This document shows positions 24,087 through 37,800 of a stretch of DNA of 64,000 nucleotides, in pieces. Within the stretch, counting starts at the first letter, position 1. Each line of letters starts with the position of its first letter. A model generated the notes under the pieces. The model was not told the DNA's origin and did no database searches. It worked only from the letters and a program-made list of their open reading frames with translations. The stretch is from Colletotrichum lupini (lineage: Eukaryota > Ascomycota > Sordariomycetes > Glomerellales > Glomerellaceae), in assembly GCF_023278565.1 (NCBI RefSeq), contig NC_064672.1:930001-994000 (forward strand). The letters are read 5' to 3'. The position numbers and the translations under genes were made by a program.

Positions 24087-27000
24087 TCACATCAAAAGAT
24101 ATAATGCCCGAACACCCTTCTCCGCCGCCGCGATGTGCCAGGGACGTATATCCGTCCCCCTATCTACAACCCCCCTCGCGCGAGCTAGGGTTCCAAGACC
24201 CCTAAAGTAGGTGAGCATCTCCCGCATGAGAGGCTCGTACATGCGCGGATTGTTATCCGCATGTACAATGTTGACCTCTAGGACAACAGGCGGATCTTCG
24301 AGCTTTGTGCCTCCGCGTTTGACGAGATAACCGCTGATAAGGGCGGGGTTCAGCTCGCCTAACGAAGAAGAGTTGCTCAGTCGATGCGCTAGAACGGCGC
24401 CCCAGGTTTGGTCTGTAACGTCGAGGAGAATGGCGTCCCCTTCGACAGGATCGGCATTACCGTCGCCTGGTGTTCCGCCCGGAGTTGCGGCGCTTGTTGT
24501 GTTTTCTTTCATGGGCGTGGCCGGCGTACCACTCTGCTCTGGCGAGACTATCGATGCCTGTGGAGTAGACACGGGCGTCGTATAGAAGGCCGAGGATGTT
24601 GTTGCCGGGACTTTTATTGCAGGCGGAACCAACTGCATGGATGGATCCGTATCGACCGAAATCAGGGTCAGGCTGACTGTTGCTACCGACTCCGTCTGAG
24701 CCAGACCCTGCCAGAACCCAATCTCTTGCGCATCCATGAAGCCGCACTTGGAGATGATGACTCGCCAGTGGACTTTCCACTTAGAAATCGAGTCATGGGT
24801 AGTTTCCCATATCTCGTGGTAGACGTCATTGAGCGATGTAGATAGCGCCTTGCCCTTGCGACCAAGGTTGTAAGATGCCGTCATCTGCTGGCATCCCCTG
24901 TTGTCAGTCCATGCCGCGGTAATCCATCTCTCGTCGATGCTCTGGGCGTAAGCGATGTGAATGCAAGTGTTCTCATGCATCAACGATGACGAAGACGGAT
25001 TAGAAAGCTTGAAGTCGATGCCTCTAGGTAGCGACTGTTCAAGCATAATGGCCGGTGATGGCATCGGCCCGCCAAACAGCGTACAGCGGTCATACGTTTC
25101 TATCGCCAATTTGATCGCATCGCCAGGGGTCGGTTCTACTATTCCCGTAGAAGAAGTGAGAAAGTCCAGGGGCACAAGTTGCAAAACTAATTCGTTGACT
25201 GGAGTCTGCCGCTTGTCCGTCAAAGTCCTTTTGTGCATCTCAAAGAGCCGTTTGAAAGCAGTGCAAGCCTCCACAATAGACCCAGGATGATCCGGAGGAT
25301 AGACAAAGTATATCACATAGTTCTTTTCCGAAGCGTTGGCCGAAATGAGCCCCTGATTGAGTGCCTCCATGCGGTCATCCAGGCCGGCGACAATGTGAGG
25401 ACTGACGGTTCCTGGTGAAGTGGCGATTTTGTCTACCTCATAGGGTAGAAGGCCATCAGCCACCTTGAAACTGGTTGCAAGGCGTTCGAAAGAGCCCAAC
25501 TTGAGAAGCTCGTAAACGTTTCGCATGCGGTCCAGGAAGGCGGCGGCAACGTCTGACATTCCATCCCAATGGGGGAAGACACAAACAACATTGACGTCCT
25601 TTGTGCCTTGAGCAGGACCCAAACCCAAGCTTTCCCAAAACTGAACGCTCGCTGGCAAGACCGATAGTCTGGCTTCTGCACGTCGAAGTTCCATGTGAGG
25701 AGCTGGGATTTGGAAGAGGTTGTTTGGCTTTGGCGGCTCTGTGTTATTATCCCGCGGATTGACCGGCCTCGGATGAAGTCTATTCGTTGGGCCGAGCAGG
25801 GGCACATCGGGGATCTCGACCACACCTTTGAAGTTGCATGTGTTGAAGTCTCCCAGACAAGCGGGAATCACCTCGCGCAAAGCTTGCAAAGCAGTCCGGC
25901 CAAGGGAGGATAATTGGCGCCGGGTCTCCGGTATGATTGCCGAGTTCAACGTGTTCGCATGCGCATCGCGTATTCTCAAATTCCCAGTGACCGCTTGCTC
26001 GGTGACAATTTGAGCGACGGTGATGGTGTCCTCATCTGGGAGTGAAAGATGAATAGGCAGTGACTCTGCATCTTCAAAGTACTTCGTAATCAGCATTTCT
26101 GAGGCTTCAGCCTTGGCCAGCTTTGGAAGGTCCAAAGCTAATGTAGGGTCGGAATCCTCGACAGACTCAATGTCTCGGAGGGAAGTAACGTGAGACGCAA
26201 CGTCGTCATCCAAGTTCAGTCTTCGAATGCTTGACTTGAAGGGCGACGTCGGTTCGTCTTCCGACGTGCTCGAGTCGTCTTGGTCTGATACTAGGCTGAT
26301 GTCATCGGCATCGGATGCTAGGTCATCGCCTTTCCCGGGACTTGCAATCAGGGAACTGTTCTCGAGGTTCCCTGTGATGGTTCGGATCAGGGCGTTTGTG
26401 TGTTCTGGTTGTTTCAGTGGCTTCCTGCCCTTGCCGTGTCGTCGTAAGTAGTCGGTAGTAGGCGGCCCTTGCTGAAGAGGCTGGTTGTTGGATTCTTGAG
26501 GCAGGCCTTGGAGCGTCGGCTTCCAATCAAATCGGCCCCCTTGCTCGTACTTCTTGTTAACAAGAGGCAAAACCGGATCAAAGTCCACGCTGTCGAATAT
26601 GCTGCCTTTCCGCGCAGGGGTTGATTGAGGGGCAGAGCGGATATCTGCCAGAGAAGCCCGAACCCTTTTGTAGACAATGTCCGGATCGAAAGGACTCGAC
26701 TCTCTCTTCATACCGCCTGCTCTGTCCGTGTTGGATCGCTGTTTTCCTTCGTCCATCAATGTGCTCCGCGCATGCTTCAACTCCGGCTTGGTGAAAATTG
26801 GAGGACTTGGTTCAGGCTTAGTATCCTCTACCGGAGGAGGCAGCAGTTTCGCCGGCTCAGACATAGGTACTGGGAGGACAGCAGGCATCGGTGGTCCGTC
26901 AGGCATGCCCAAGTCAGGTAAGCCAGATAGGTCGAGGTCATCGCCTTCTTCGTCGAAGAAGTTGAAGTCGGCATCAGTAATGTCGGTATCCCCAAACATG

Positions 27001-28761
27001 TCCGGGCCCATGTCGCCAAATAAATTGTCATCGTTGTCTCCCCCAGTAAAGGAGTCCGCTCGACCTTTGCCATTTTCGTTGGAATGCTCATTCGCGTGTT
27101 CGTTTGCATGCTCGTTCGAGTGCCAACCGTCAGCGTAGGAATCATGTTGTAGCGTGCCGTGCATCGTGGTTGCGTCGTGTACAGTAGCATCTGTCATGGT
27201 AGTATCTATGTCAACAACTGCCATGGTGACTCCAGGGGCTCCTGGGCTAGAGGTCGTCCCGTCCATCGAAGGCGTGATACCGAGGGGATTCTGAACTCCG
27301 TCTGGTGGTGTTGGATACATGGCACCTGCAGCTGCCGCATTGCTAGCTCGTCTTAGTCCTAGTGGTGAATGTCCGTTTGGTTGGAGTGACGAAGCTGCTG
27401 CCGAAGCCTCCTTTGATGCCGCAGCTTCCCTCTCTTTCTTCCTCTTGGTGACTTTTTCGTCCCTGTCTACGCCCAGCTGAAACCAGGTTCTGGCCTCATT
27501 AAGGAAGTCAGAAGTCTCATCTTGCGCCAAAAGTACAGAATCTCCCACGCCGTTACTTCGCGCGAGCGTGACGGACTTCTTGCGGAAACAGAGGACTGCT
27601 GGCCAAGATACCGTAGCCACAGCGGACAACAATGGCGTCGATTTCCCTTCAGCTTTAGACTCGCCAGGTTTCCGGCGGAGCATCTGTAATGCGATCCATG
27701 GACATGACTGTAGTAACGCAGGAGACAGCCCACGGGACTGAAGGATTTTGATGCAGGTTTCTCTCCATTGTGAGGATCTAGCGTCCGCATTCCTCCAAAG
27801 CTGGGCATCCGGTGTCTGTCCCAGACCAAGTTCGGGGTACGACAGGCCTCCGCCGACAAACCCTTGGTAGTTCGCTAGAACGCCGAAAGGGGCAGCCAAT
27901 ATCTGAGAGCCTAGTGCAAGTTGGCTCGGACTTGATGGTTCATTCACAGACAAGAGACCCTCGCAACAGGATAAAGATAAACTTATGACTAGTGCGCCCG
28001 TCGTGGTAAGGTATACGCGGAATGTTCCCACGACTGCAGACTCCGTGTCCTGAGCTCTCTCGGTCTGACCGTCTCGTGTAACCTTGGAAGGAAGTAAGAC
28101 GGTTCGATGATTCAGGGGGATTGCTGATACGCGGTTGCAAAATGATGCTGAAGTTGTTGACAGAACGGCCGTAATAAATTGCTCGTATGCCTCTTTTATG
28201 GGAACAGAGCCAGTGCCCTTGGAATCGAGTGCGCCGGCTGACAGAGGTTTGGAGTCGGGATCGGAGGAGCTTGGCGGTCCGGAGTTGCCCATCTGCGGGT
28301 TCCGTAATGATAGGTCGAGGGCCGAGTTACTTGACGACGAACTTGTTGGTGTATTCGAGGCTTGCTGTCCTTGAGCGCGACCCTTGAACAGACTTATTGG
28401 TTCAAAAGAACCTTCGTCAACCATCAGCAATGTTGCGCCCACGACGCTCACACTACTGTCCAAAACCCTTGGGTTATCGTCGCCAGACTCCACATCCTTG
28501 CCCGGAATGTGGAAATACCACACAACCCGTCTGTTCGCATCATAGTACACAATGTGGTTGAGGGTTCTCAGTTCGGTCTCGACATCGGCGGCGATTGAAG
28601 GAAAGCTTGACGCCTGTTCAGGAGAGGGCTCGTAGACTCGGTAATTGATGGTAGATATGTTATTCTGGCAGCAAGCTGTTATCAGTGATTGCAATCCACA
28701 TATTCCAACGGCCAGTACGAACATTTAATAGAGTATTAGTATCGTATTCGCTCGTGTCCAT
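24087..28761 (-). CDS. MED13: Mediator complex subunit 13 (Srb9/Ssn2)
   Basis: Exon 1 (28723-28761) encodes 13 residues, MDTSEYDTNTLLN; exon 2 (24087-28664) continues NNISTINYRVYEPSP, giving 1538 residues. The tiny first exon was found by extending upstream: the donor GTTCGT and acceptor GCCAG restore the family's conserved N-terminus, whereas the uninterrupted frame would begin with a spurious MFVLAVG. MED13 links the CDK8/cyclin C kinase module to core Mediator and mostly represses RNA polymerase II transcription. Seen along the protein: the Med13 N-terminal domain (about 1-400), a long disordered acidic stretch (DDNLFGDMGPDMFGDTD near 600) preceded by a His/Asn/Glu repeat (NEHANEHANEHSNEN), and the C-terminal MID/PIWI-like region from about 1000 (VCVFPHWDGMSD, YVIYFVYPPDHPGS). 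Confidence 0.93.
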
Positions 28762-29588
28762 GTCGACGGTCGAGTCTCGCGACGGCGGGATGTGTTCCGT
28801 GTCGCAACATCAACTCTCGGTCGCTAAAGCTCCCAGGGGCCGCAGGAGCCGGTTCAAAGCTGTAGGCCGGCAGTCATAAAAGTAATGATTCGTTACGGCA
28901 TCGGTTGGAATTCGCTATGCGACTGTAAGAGGTTTTGATACGGTTGTTTGGTTGAATTCGCGAAGTCATCGACTCCATCTCCGTAGGTCGAAAGCGCGAC
29001 CAATGGACCGGCTTCTCGGCATCAACCGAGTCCAACACCGTTACGGGATTATCAAGCGTATTCGAAACGAACTATGTTGCCAACTGATTGTGCGATACTA
29101 GACACTCGGATGTCGTTTGTGTTCGGAATTTGTTGGATTCGTCGTCGAAGAGCTGATGTATCGCTTTGATCACTGTGTCAACGTTCAAGCCTGGTTGGGT
29201 CGGTAAACCGCCGGAAATCCAGCACTGTCGTTGACACGCAGACAGCCCAGATTCACGCGGCTGAATGCACTAATAGGGTCCTGCTGGGAATCAGCGGGTG
29301 ATGCTTCGACCAATGAAAACAACCAAAGTCCCTGGGCAGCTAACGCAAAGTAGTGGGGCAGTTTGGAAGTCGGAAAGGAGTTAGCTAATCCTCGCCTCAC
29401 CGAGACCTTCCTTGCTCCAGCCAAGGTGAGGGCCCCCCACCAGCCAGAGCCGGGGACTCTTATCTAATCGGAACTTTTTGGGCAAGAAAAAAAAAAAAGT
29501 CCCCTCGGCCGCAATTCCTTCACACCTAGTCGCATTGTCGCGAAGCACCCGCCCGTACGATTTCCACCAGCGGTCTCCGACAAACACG
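28762..29588. promoter_or_regulatory. Divergent promoter region of MED13 and ENP2
   Basis: 827 bases between opposite-strand starts. A run of 12 A (29488-29499) lies about 90 bases upstream of the ENP2 ATG. The minus-strand leader of MED13 is rich in CGAC/GTCG words. No defined factor site is claimed. Confidence 0.35.
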
Positions 29589-31563
29589 ATGAAGTTGACG
29601 AACCCAGGAACCATTCCGGTCTACACCGTTTCCGGTGCATCGACTGCCAGACCTCTGCCGGATTGGCTGGCCAGACGAAGAAAGCGATCGCTCAAGAACG
29701 ACGCGGAGTACCAGAGCCGAGTCGAGCTTCTCCAAGATTTCGAATTCGAGGAAGCCAGCACCTGCATTCGCGTGAGTGAAGATGGTGACTGGGCTGTCAG
29801 TGCAGGAACATACAAGCCTCAGATTCACGTTCACAACCTCCCACAACTGTCTCTGTCGTTTGCGCGCCACACGAATTCTCTTACAGAGAAGTTGACGATC
29901 CTCTCCTCCGACTACTCCAAGACTCTACTCCTCCAGGATGACCGACAACTCGAGTTTCACACCCCGATGGGCTGCCATTACAAGATTCGCATACCCCGTT
30001 ACGGCAGAGACTTGCTCTACGATCGGCAGTCAACCGAAGCACTCGTACCAGCCGTGGGAGTCGACCAGGATCGCATGGGTGAAGTCTTCCGCTTGAACCT
30101 GGAGATTGGCAGGTTCATGAAGTCTTTCCAGATCGATGTCGGCGGTGATGAGGAGGGAGCTGGCCTCCAAGGGAGTATTGATGCCGGAAGTGTCAACGCT
30201 GCGGCGTTGGCCGAAGGCTCCCATGGCCTTGCAGCTTTTGGAACCTCTATTGGCACGGTGGAATTCTGGGACCCGAGATCCAAGTCCAGAGTCGCGCGTC
30301 TAGGCTGCCAAGAGGGTGGCATCACTGCCTTGGACTTCAGCACGTCGGGACTGTCCATTGCCACTGGTTCCGAGACGGGCATGGTTCAGCTGTTCGATCT
30401 CCGTCGCCCAGTCCCTCTCTTGACCAAGGACCAAGGATACGGCTTCCCGATCAAGAAGCTCATCCACATGACAACAGCTTCTCAAGAAAAGAAGATTTTG
30501 TCTGCCGATAAGAAGATCATCAAGATTTGGGACGAGACGGATGGTACACCATGGACTTCAGTCGAACCCATTGTGGACCTGAACGATGTGTGAGTTACGA
30601 GACTGCAATCTTTTTCCTTTGAATTCTCACTAATCAGAAACCAGCGCTTGGTGCAAGGATACCGGTATGCTTCTGACTGCCAACGAAGGCAAGTCTCAAC
30701 ACTCCTTCTTCATTCCCAGTCTCGGCCCTGCACCACGATGGTGCTCTTTCCTCGACAACATGGTCGAAGAGATGGCAGAGGAGGTCCGCACCGAGACATA
30801 CGACAACTACAAGTTCTTGACGCTGCCTGAGCTCAGACAGTTGAGCATGGAGCACCTTATTGGCAAGACAAACCTGCTCCGTCCGTACATGCACGGTTAC
30901 TTCGTTGCGTCGAAACTCTACGAACAGGCCCGCCTCATCGCCAACCCGTACGTTTGGGAGGAGGAGAGGACGAAGCGCATCAAGGAGAAGGTCGAAAAGG
31001 AGCGCGCCAGCAGAATCAGAGGCAACAAGAAGGTCAAGGTCAACCAGAAGCTTGCCGACAAGCTGCTCAAGAAACAGGAGAACAGAGAGGTTGTCGACGA
31101 AAAGGCCGGCCTGCTCGGCGACGATCGTTTCGCCAAGATGTTCGAGGACGACGCCTTCGCCGTCGACGAGTCCACCTACGAGTTCCGTGCTCTCAACCCC
31201 AGCACCAAGGTCGCCGCAAAGGATACTCACGAGGTTGGTGTCAGCGCTGCTGCCCAGCCTGTTGTGGATCAGGGCCCCAAGGGTCTGGGTAAGAAGGCTA
31301 CACGGGAGTACCAGATGAAGATCTCGTCTTCCAACCAGAAGGGCCAGGAGCGCGACACTGCTTTGGGCGCCCGGGTGCAAAAGTCCGGCCGCATCAGCAA
31401 GACGCATCGTGGAAATGCCTACGGCGAAAAGGCGGTCACATTCGTTCCTCAAGGGAAGAAGAAGAACGGAGGCCCTGTGGACACTCACGACGATTCCCGG
31501 CCGCGCGACCACAAGAACAACGCAAGAAGAAGCGCCAGCTCAAACACATTCCGAAGACTTTAA
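29589..31563 (+). CDS. ENP2: Ribosome biogenesis WD-repeat protein ENP2 / NOL10
   Basis: Exons 29589-30589 and 30645-31563 join (GAT GT|C GCT TGG) to 639 residues; yeast Enp2 is 707 and human NOL10 688. It is a nucleolar component of the small-subunit processome needed for 18S rRNA maturation. The first 340 residues form a WD40 propeller (VSEDGDWAVSAGTYKPQIHVHNL, FGTSIGTVEFWDPRS, IATGSETGMVQLFDLR, ILSADKKIIKIWDE). Then come ANEGKSQHSFFIPSLGPAPRWCSFLDN and a lysine-rich coil, and near 510-530 the NUC153 motif (DDRFAKMFEDDAFAVDESTYEF). The start MKLTNPG was preferred over an in-frame codon 111 bases upstream because MKL...IPVYTVSG is the normal family beginning and the extra residues are a lysine run from an A-rich leader. 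Confidence 0.94.
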
Positions 31564-31749
31564 GGACAAGCGCTATGTATTTTCAAAGGGCATAATAATG
31601 GTACAAGAAAAAGGACTCTATACGCTACGCAGATCCAAGTTCGTCAGTCATCCAGTCTCGACCGCCTCAGCAAATGAACCATTACACCAGCACCAAGCCA
31701 GTTGGCGGCCGTCATCCCTCCCATACCCTGAGTTTCCTCTCACATTCGC

Positions 31750-32309
31750 CTACTTGCGGCCCCACCTCATCAACTTGCGCTTCGACTCTGCTTCCTTGAG
31801 ACCCTTTTCGAGATCTTCCGGGCGGAGTCTGGGCGTAGGCGGAACGTCGTCAAGCCTCGCGCGCCCGCGGTGGCTGCGTGGCGGAGACGAAGACTCCTTG
31901 ACTGATCTGGGGAACTCGGTTCTCCGCGGCGTGAGAGCGGTGACGACCTTTCTGGCGGACTTGCGCATGGTCTCTCTGATCTTCCACTCTCGCTTCTTGG
32001 CAACGTAGAAAAGAACGGCCATGCCAACTGTACGAGTAAGGGCCCGGTTAGCGAACGGGGGTTTTGAAGGAGTTGGTGCTTTGGTTTTTCTTGCATGGAT
32101 TGTTACGTACTTCCGAGGGCGCCAACAACAGAGACGACGACGATGATGGCAATCATGGCTTCACGGGACAGGTTGACGGCCCCAGGGCTGTCACCGGAGG
32201 CTCCTGCCTCGGTATCGACACCATTTCCAGATGAACTGGAGTCTCCAGGAGAGTCTGGATAATAGGTTTCGGTCGCCAGAGGAAAGAAGTTGGAGGTTGT
32301 GGTCGCCAT
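31750..32309 (-). CDS. Small single-pass membrane protein, unknown function
   Basis: Exon 1 (32111-32309) and exon 2 (31750-32027) give 158 residues, with donor GTACGT and acceptor GTACAG; the splice falls inside the membrane helix and completes it. Residues 1-50 are Ser/Gly/Asp-rich without a signal peptide. Residues about 52-75 form one transmembrane segment (AMIAIIVVVSVVGALGIGMAVLFY), followed by a basic cytosolic-type stretch (AKKREWKIRETMRKSARKVV) and a Pro/Arg-rich tail. The basic residues after the helix suggest an N-out, C-in topology. This layout is common among small fungal membrane proteins; I do not recognise a named family. It converges with ENP2 at a spacing of 186 bases. Confidence 0.7.
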
Positions 32310-34855
32310 CTTGGTTGGAGGTCGAGGTGCCACTCGCAGAGGGGCAACGGTGAAGACGGTGATTTGGAAGGATGTTGGAAAAGTTCTTGGAGAGGCACAG
32401 CCAGGCAAGGTGGGAAGACAACCGAACGAGAGAGAGAAAACGGCGTCAGAATCGTATGAGTATGGTAGAATAAAGAAGCTGAACAAAAATCGAAAGGATA
32501 CCCGGCGCCACGAATGTGGCCCAACTCACTATTTACATTGTTCAAGCGCCCAGAGCATTATTTTCTCACATGGGGGAGCCCAGCGCCAATCGTTTACTCC
32601 ATCCCCCTCTCCTTTCACCCCATCTGCAAGCAGCCATACAGAGGGAGCAACCACTTAGAGTGATGTGACTGACGAAGCGAAGGGCCCTCACGACACCCCC
32701 GTGCAAGTGCATACATAGCATTTCTCACACGGCACTTGCGAGCACGCACGATAGCACGTCGGCCAGGGTGTGCGTGTGGTCCAAAGACCCACGTCCGGGG
32801 CGCAGGAACCGTATCGAAGCACCTTGTTCAAGACCGTGGGGACGCCCAAGACTTTCAAAAGAGAGGACGACCTCGTTTGAGCCCAGGGGACGGTCGAAAT
32901 AGGCTCGCGACGTTCCCATTGGCGTTGAGCGACCTCGAAGCGCCGGCACACGGCGCTTTCACATCGGGGCCGGGATGTGGTTGGCCAATCAGCGGGGGGG
33001 GCCTGGGATGGGCGGCTCGGACGAATTTGGTGAGGTGCAGGGGTCGAACTGCGTCCCGTCACAATCCTACCTAAGGTGTTGTGTTAGCGTATCTTTTGAG
33101 CTGCATTTCCTGTTTGCATTGCATGTGTGCGCGGCCGGAGTCAGTCACTCGCGATCGGCTTTTGAGAGGTTAACTGTCGCCGGCAGTGGATGTAATATCG
33201 ACGAGCTTAATTGTGTGATGAGGGAGGGGTTCTCGCATTCTTCGTTGACATGACGATCCTGCGGTGTGATGGCGCGCATCTGGAGCTGATTCGAATGGCC
33301 TGCGTCTTGAGAGATAAACTTTCCTATGGCCTCCCGCTCTATCTGTGATGCCATCTGCACGATTCGTCACCGTCACTTCTTTCCCTCCCGCTGACAAGAG
33401 AAGCAGAACATGTTCGTTGTAGGACCAAAAAGCGGGAGAGCCGAGTGGTACAAGCAGATTTTGGTCTTTCCCCGATCAAGCGCGGGCCACCTCTATTCCG
33501 ACGATGATGCCTTGGAGGTATCACTTGCCGCCTGCTGTCCTTCCCGCTTGTCACTCATGTCGTTTCCTCGGTGGAGATCCTTTTGGCATAGCTTGGCTTT
33601 TCCTTGGGAAGTTCTAAATTTGGGGGCGACTGCCTTGGCCTCCAGGCTGATTTCTCGGATCACTTTACGCATCTTTCTCGGTTTGTCATCGAGGGGAGGT
33701 TGTTGCCGGAGCTGGCGTGACCTGTCAGCAGGTCGTATCAGAGGAAGGTCGTACCTGCACGGCTGGAGATCAAGCGGTCTCCTCTCCCGGTGGCCATGGA
33801 ACGCATAGAGAAGCCACGGTTAAAGGCCGTCCCGGAAAATGCCATTGCTGCCGCGGAGAGATAACAGGAAAGTGTCCTGAAACCGGCGACTGCCCAAGGA
33901 GGGTCCTCGCTGCGATACGTTCTTCTACTTCTTTTGGATCTCGGGTCGATGCTACTTCAATACAGATGTGCTGATAGATTGGTGTTTTCCACTACTTACT
34001 ACCGTCCTGATCTGGATGCCTGAAGCAAGATCGAGTGATTGGTATTGCTACTGCCTTTTAACTACCATCCCTTCATCAATTCGGCAAACTTCCCAGGCAA
34101 TTTGTCATGTTGTCAACTTACACCAACCGCTGTTCCGGGCCAACGCAGGTAGGACATGGGAAGCTTTCGACATATGTAGACGGTAAATGAAGTTCTCATT
34201 ATGTGCCGAAAAGGTCTTGGAGACGAAAAGTCTAGTTCATTTAATACCCGCAAGCTGTACTAAACTGGGCATAAACCGGGTTTTCTTACTTGCCAGAGAA
34301 AAAAACATTATCTTGACAGCATGGTTCATCAACAGGAAGGAAAGACACACGCATCTGGAAGGCATGAGCGGTCGTTTGCAGGTAGCTAAGGCAGGTACCT
34401 TGATCAGTTCTAGAAGCGTCGTTCCTTCCAATCGATGATAGAGGGCGGTTGTTGCCACATTCCTTTAGCCATTGCTTTCCTGATCTGAAGTGACGAAAGC
34501 TCTTTCTGCGTCTCAGACAGGAACGATTAAATCGTATGCTCTGCGATTACCAAAACCCCATCAGCAGTTGTGGCGCGGCAGGCAACCTTCGAAATACCTC
34601 CCCGTTCTGGAGGTCCATCTCGTTAGGTAGTGGTGTGTTGATCGTTTCGTCCTCAACTTCAATTCTCATAGCCCGCTGAGTCTGACAGAGCTGTTGCCTC
34701 CCGTTTTTGTCTCCCCTAGTCCTCCTAGTTGTCGTCACTTTTCCTCGTCCAGATTGGCTCTCTGCTAAAATTTGCTGTCTTGGACCAGAGACTCTAGATA
34801 TTGACCACAGCTTGTGGTTGTAGTAGCTACTACGGCCTCTGGCCTCTTCCATACC
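32310..34855. other. Gene-free 2.5 kb between two divergent genes
   Basis: Contains the promoters of the membrane-protein gene (left) and the coiled-coil gene (right). Open frames up to 132 codons exist (for example 33410-33808) but have mixed Arg/Ser/Trp composition and no recognisable domain. No tRNA or repeat family was recognised. Confidence 0.35.
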
Positions 34856-37800
34856 ATGGCCAACAAATCCAGCCCCGACCCTCTGTCAGAAAATGGTGGC
34901 GTATTCCGACACGCTAGGCTCAGTTCCAACCCCCGTTCAAAAGGATGCAGCCCATATCACTGTCCTGACGACGGTTCCCAGGCCGAAGACTCTCCCTCAA
35001 GTGCGGAGTCCCAACCGTCATTGCTCAGCCAGCCGAGAATCTCGCAGCCGAAAGTCAAGCACGTCATCCAAGATGATGGGAACGAACAGTATCATGTTTC
35101 TCAGACACGCGGCCACCGGAGCAACCCTTCATATCATCCTGAAGAAGACACAGAACTTGTTGGGGAGATTGATACGTTCGTCTTCGCACCACAGCCCAAG
35201 TACAAGCCGAATCAGTTTTCTGGCCACCAGCAGCGTCGATCCATCAATTTCAGTGCCCTCAGTGGGCGGCAAGATGCAGTGCCTCAAGAGGACTGGGCAG
35301 ATTCTGGCAACGTACGACCTACCCAGCCCCAGGATCAGCCAGCTTTGATAGACGATAGTAGTCACCACTACAACGACGTCAACACCCATGCAAACAATAT
35401 GCCAGCTGTTATCTCTCGAAGTGATCAAGGACGAAGGGGGACTCCTTTTGAACGCTTGAGGGCTGCAGAAGTCAACCCGGAGCAATCGAGTAGCCACGGT
35501 CAGCTACCGGGCCGAAGCCTCTCAGATCAGATGACTACCAGCTCTGAGAGAGATTCAGCTGGAATTTCGGTCTCGAGACGCCCCTCTGTCCAGGCCGAGC
35601 AGGAAGTAAATGGTTCTGCTATCGAAGACCGCAGCATTCGACCGTTTGCTGATGCCGATGCCATTCTTCCCTGCGATCAACGGGAGACTCTACAGCCTAC
35701 ACTTGAACAAACGGCTACTAATAGGGGTATTCCTTCACAGAGGCACAGCTCTCGGGAAGAAAATGAAGGCGAACAACAGCAATGTGTGGGTTCAGATCGA
35801 GACTTGGAACCACGCCTCTCCGAAATTAGCAAACCCGTCGATGATAATCGTGTGATGCCTCGTCAGATAGCCCGAGTTCAAAGACAGCATCACGAGACAG
35901 TTGAGACTCGGTCGTCTACTCCAGTTGGCGACTTGGAAATGCCACAGAAACAAACTCCTGGTTCTGCTCGCAAGTCGAATCGACAGCACTCTTCGCCTAG
36001 AGAGCAGTCAATTCGACGTATCAGGCGCGACCAAGATGCCAGAGATGTTCCGCAACGTACGAAATCGCGTCTCTCAAATACTTCTCGGCGTCGCAAGCAC
36101 TCCCACCGCCAATCACAACACGGCAAACCGAGTCAGGAAAAGGCCAACTCAGGCTTGGAGAACCAGCAGGTTACGGCAGAGAGCCACTATGAAGCACTCG
36201 AAAGTATGTCGGCTCACTACAACAAAGTTCTCAGCTACTCAAAAGAAGTTGAGCACAAGATGAATAGTCGTCTCCTGGGCCAGAAGCAGCAGATCGAAGA
36301 ACTGGAGACTCGTTTACAGCAGTATCAAGCACGTTATCAGAAAGACTGTGACCGCCGGGTGCAGTCGAACTCAGAGCTTTCTCTTTTACAACATCAGAGG
36401 GACGAGCTCTCCCAGAATCTAGCTCAACAAGGCGGACGACTGCATGAACTAGAACGGAAAGTGGCCGATCTGCAAGCTGAGAGAGAAACGCAAGACAAAG
36501 AAGCGACTAGATTGCACCAAGAGCTGGAGGTCACACATTCCAAGCTCGACAAGTTTCAAGAGAAAAGCCGCTCGTACAAGGATCACCTCAATAAGGCTGT
36601 TGCAGAACACCAACAACTCTGGCAAAATTCGAGAGATATCACCGAAAACACCATCAATAGCATGAGAAAGGAGCATCAAGAGGCGGAAGAGAAGTTCAAG
36701 TTGGCCATGGCAGAGAAACAGGCTGCCCAGGATAAGTTTAATCTCATTTCCAAACACAAGCAGGTATTTCTCCAGCAGGAAGTGGCAGCGGGTAAGCAGA
36801 TTCGATTCGAAGAGTAAGGTCGCTGAACTGACATTGAGAAGCGGCATCAAAGATCAGAGACTTGACGTCAGCCCTGGACAATCTTGAGAAAGATTTCGAT
36901 TTTGAGGCACAGAGAGCCAAGATATTGGAGGGAAAGCTCCTCGACGCGGATGCCTTGAAGGGTCTGCTGCGCCAAATCGATGAGAATGTGGCTGGAGTCT
37001 GCTCGGAGGTGGACAATATGCAAGCGCGCTCTCTCGAAGCGCCCGCTGTGCCACCCGAGGTCATGAGAAGGTACTTTCCAATTGCCCTCGTGTCGTCCGT
37101 TTGTAACTGACTTTTGCAGGTTGGACGAAATTGCGGGCCACGTGCAATGTTTCCCTCAAGTCAACGTAGAAGATGAGATTCAGCGAGCTTTAGAGACCTT
37201 TCAAAAGGAATTGATGCCACAGTAGGTGCCCGCTGATGTATTCTGACTTCTCAGCTGACATATGTCCAGACTTTTAGAGGAGTTGAAATCCACTATGACT
37301 GGTCAGTCCATCGAAGAAAAACTGCAAAGTCTACAGGAGACGCTCCAGAAACAGTCGTTATCGATAGAGGCGGAGCGCGAACATCGTCAGGAACAGTTGA
37401 TGCTACAACTTTCGGAGAGAAAGGACGAGAACAGCAAACTTGCACAGGATCTTCTGGCCAAGGATGCTGAAATCGCAGATATGTCCAACTGTGTTTCTGA
37501 ACTTGGTCAAAAACTACGAGAGGCGAGAGACTCTGCAGAGATGGCATCAAAGAGGGCATCAATCATGGAAGAAAGGCTCCGAGAGTTACAGCAAAGCCTC
37601 TCAAGCAAGGATTGTCAGGTCGCAGAGACGCAGACTGAGCTTCAGCTCCAGCGACAAGGGCACGAGACCAAGATCCGAGAGCTTCAGGAGAAGTTACGGA
37701 TTGCCGAGGAAGGTGGCCATCTGCAACGACAGCTAGCCGAAGAGACGGAGAAGAATCTCGCAAAAAGGTCCGAGGAAGATAACGAAGCCCAAACACTGCT

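Noticed and set aside
28665..28724. MED13 start at MFVLAVGICGLQ
   Set aside because: This is intron read-through; splicing to the 13-codon exon at 28723-28761 gives the family's true N-terminus.
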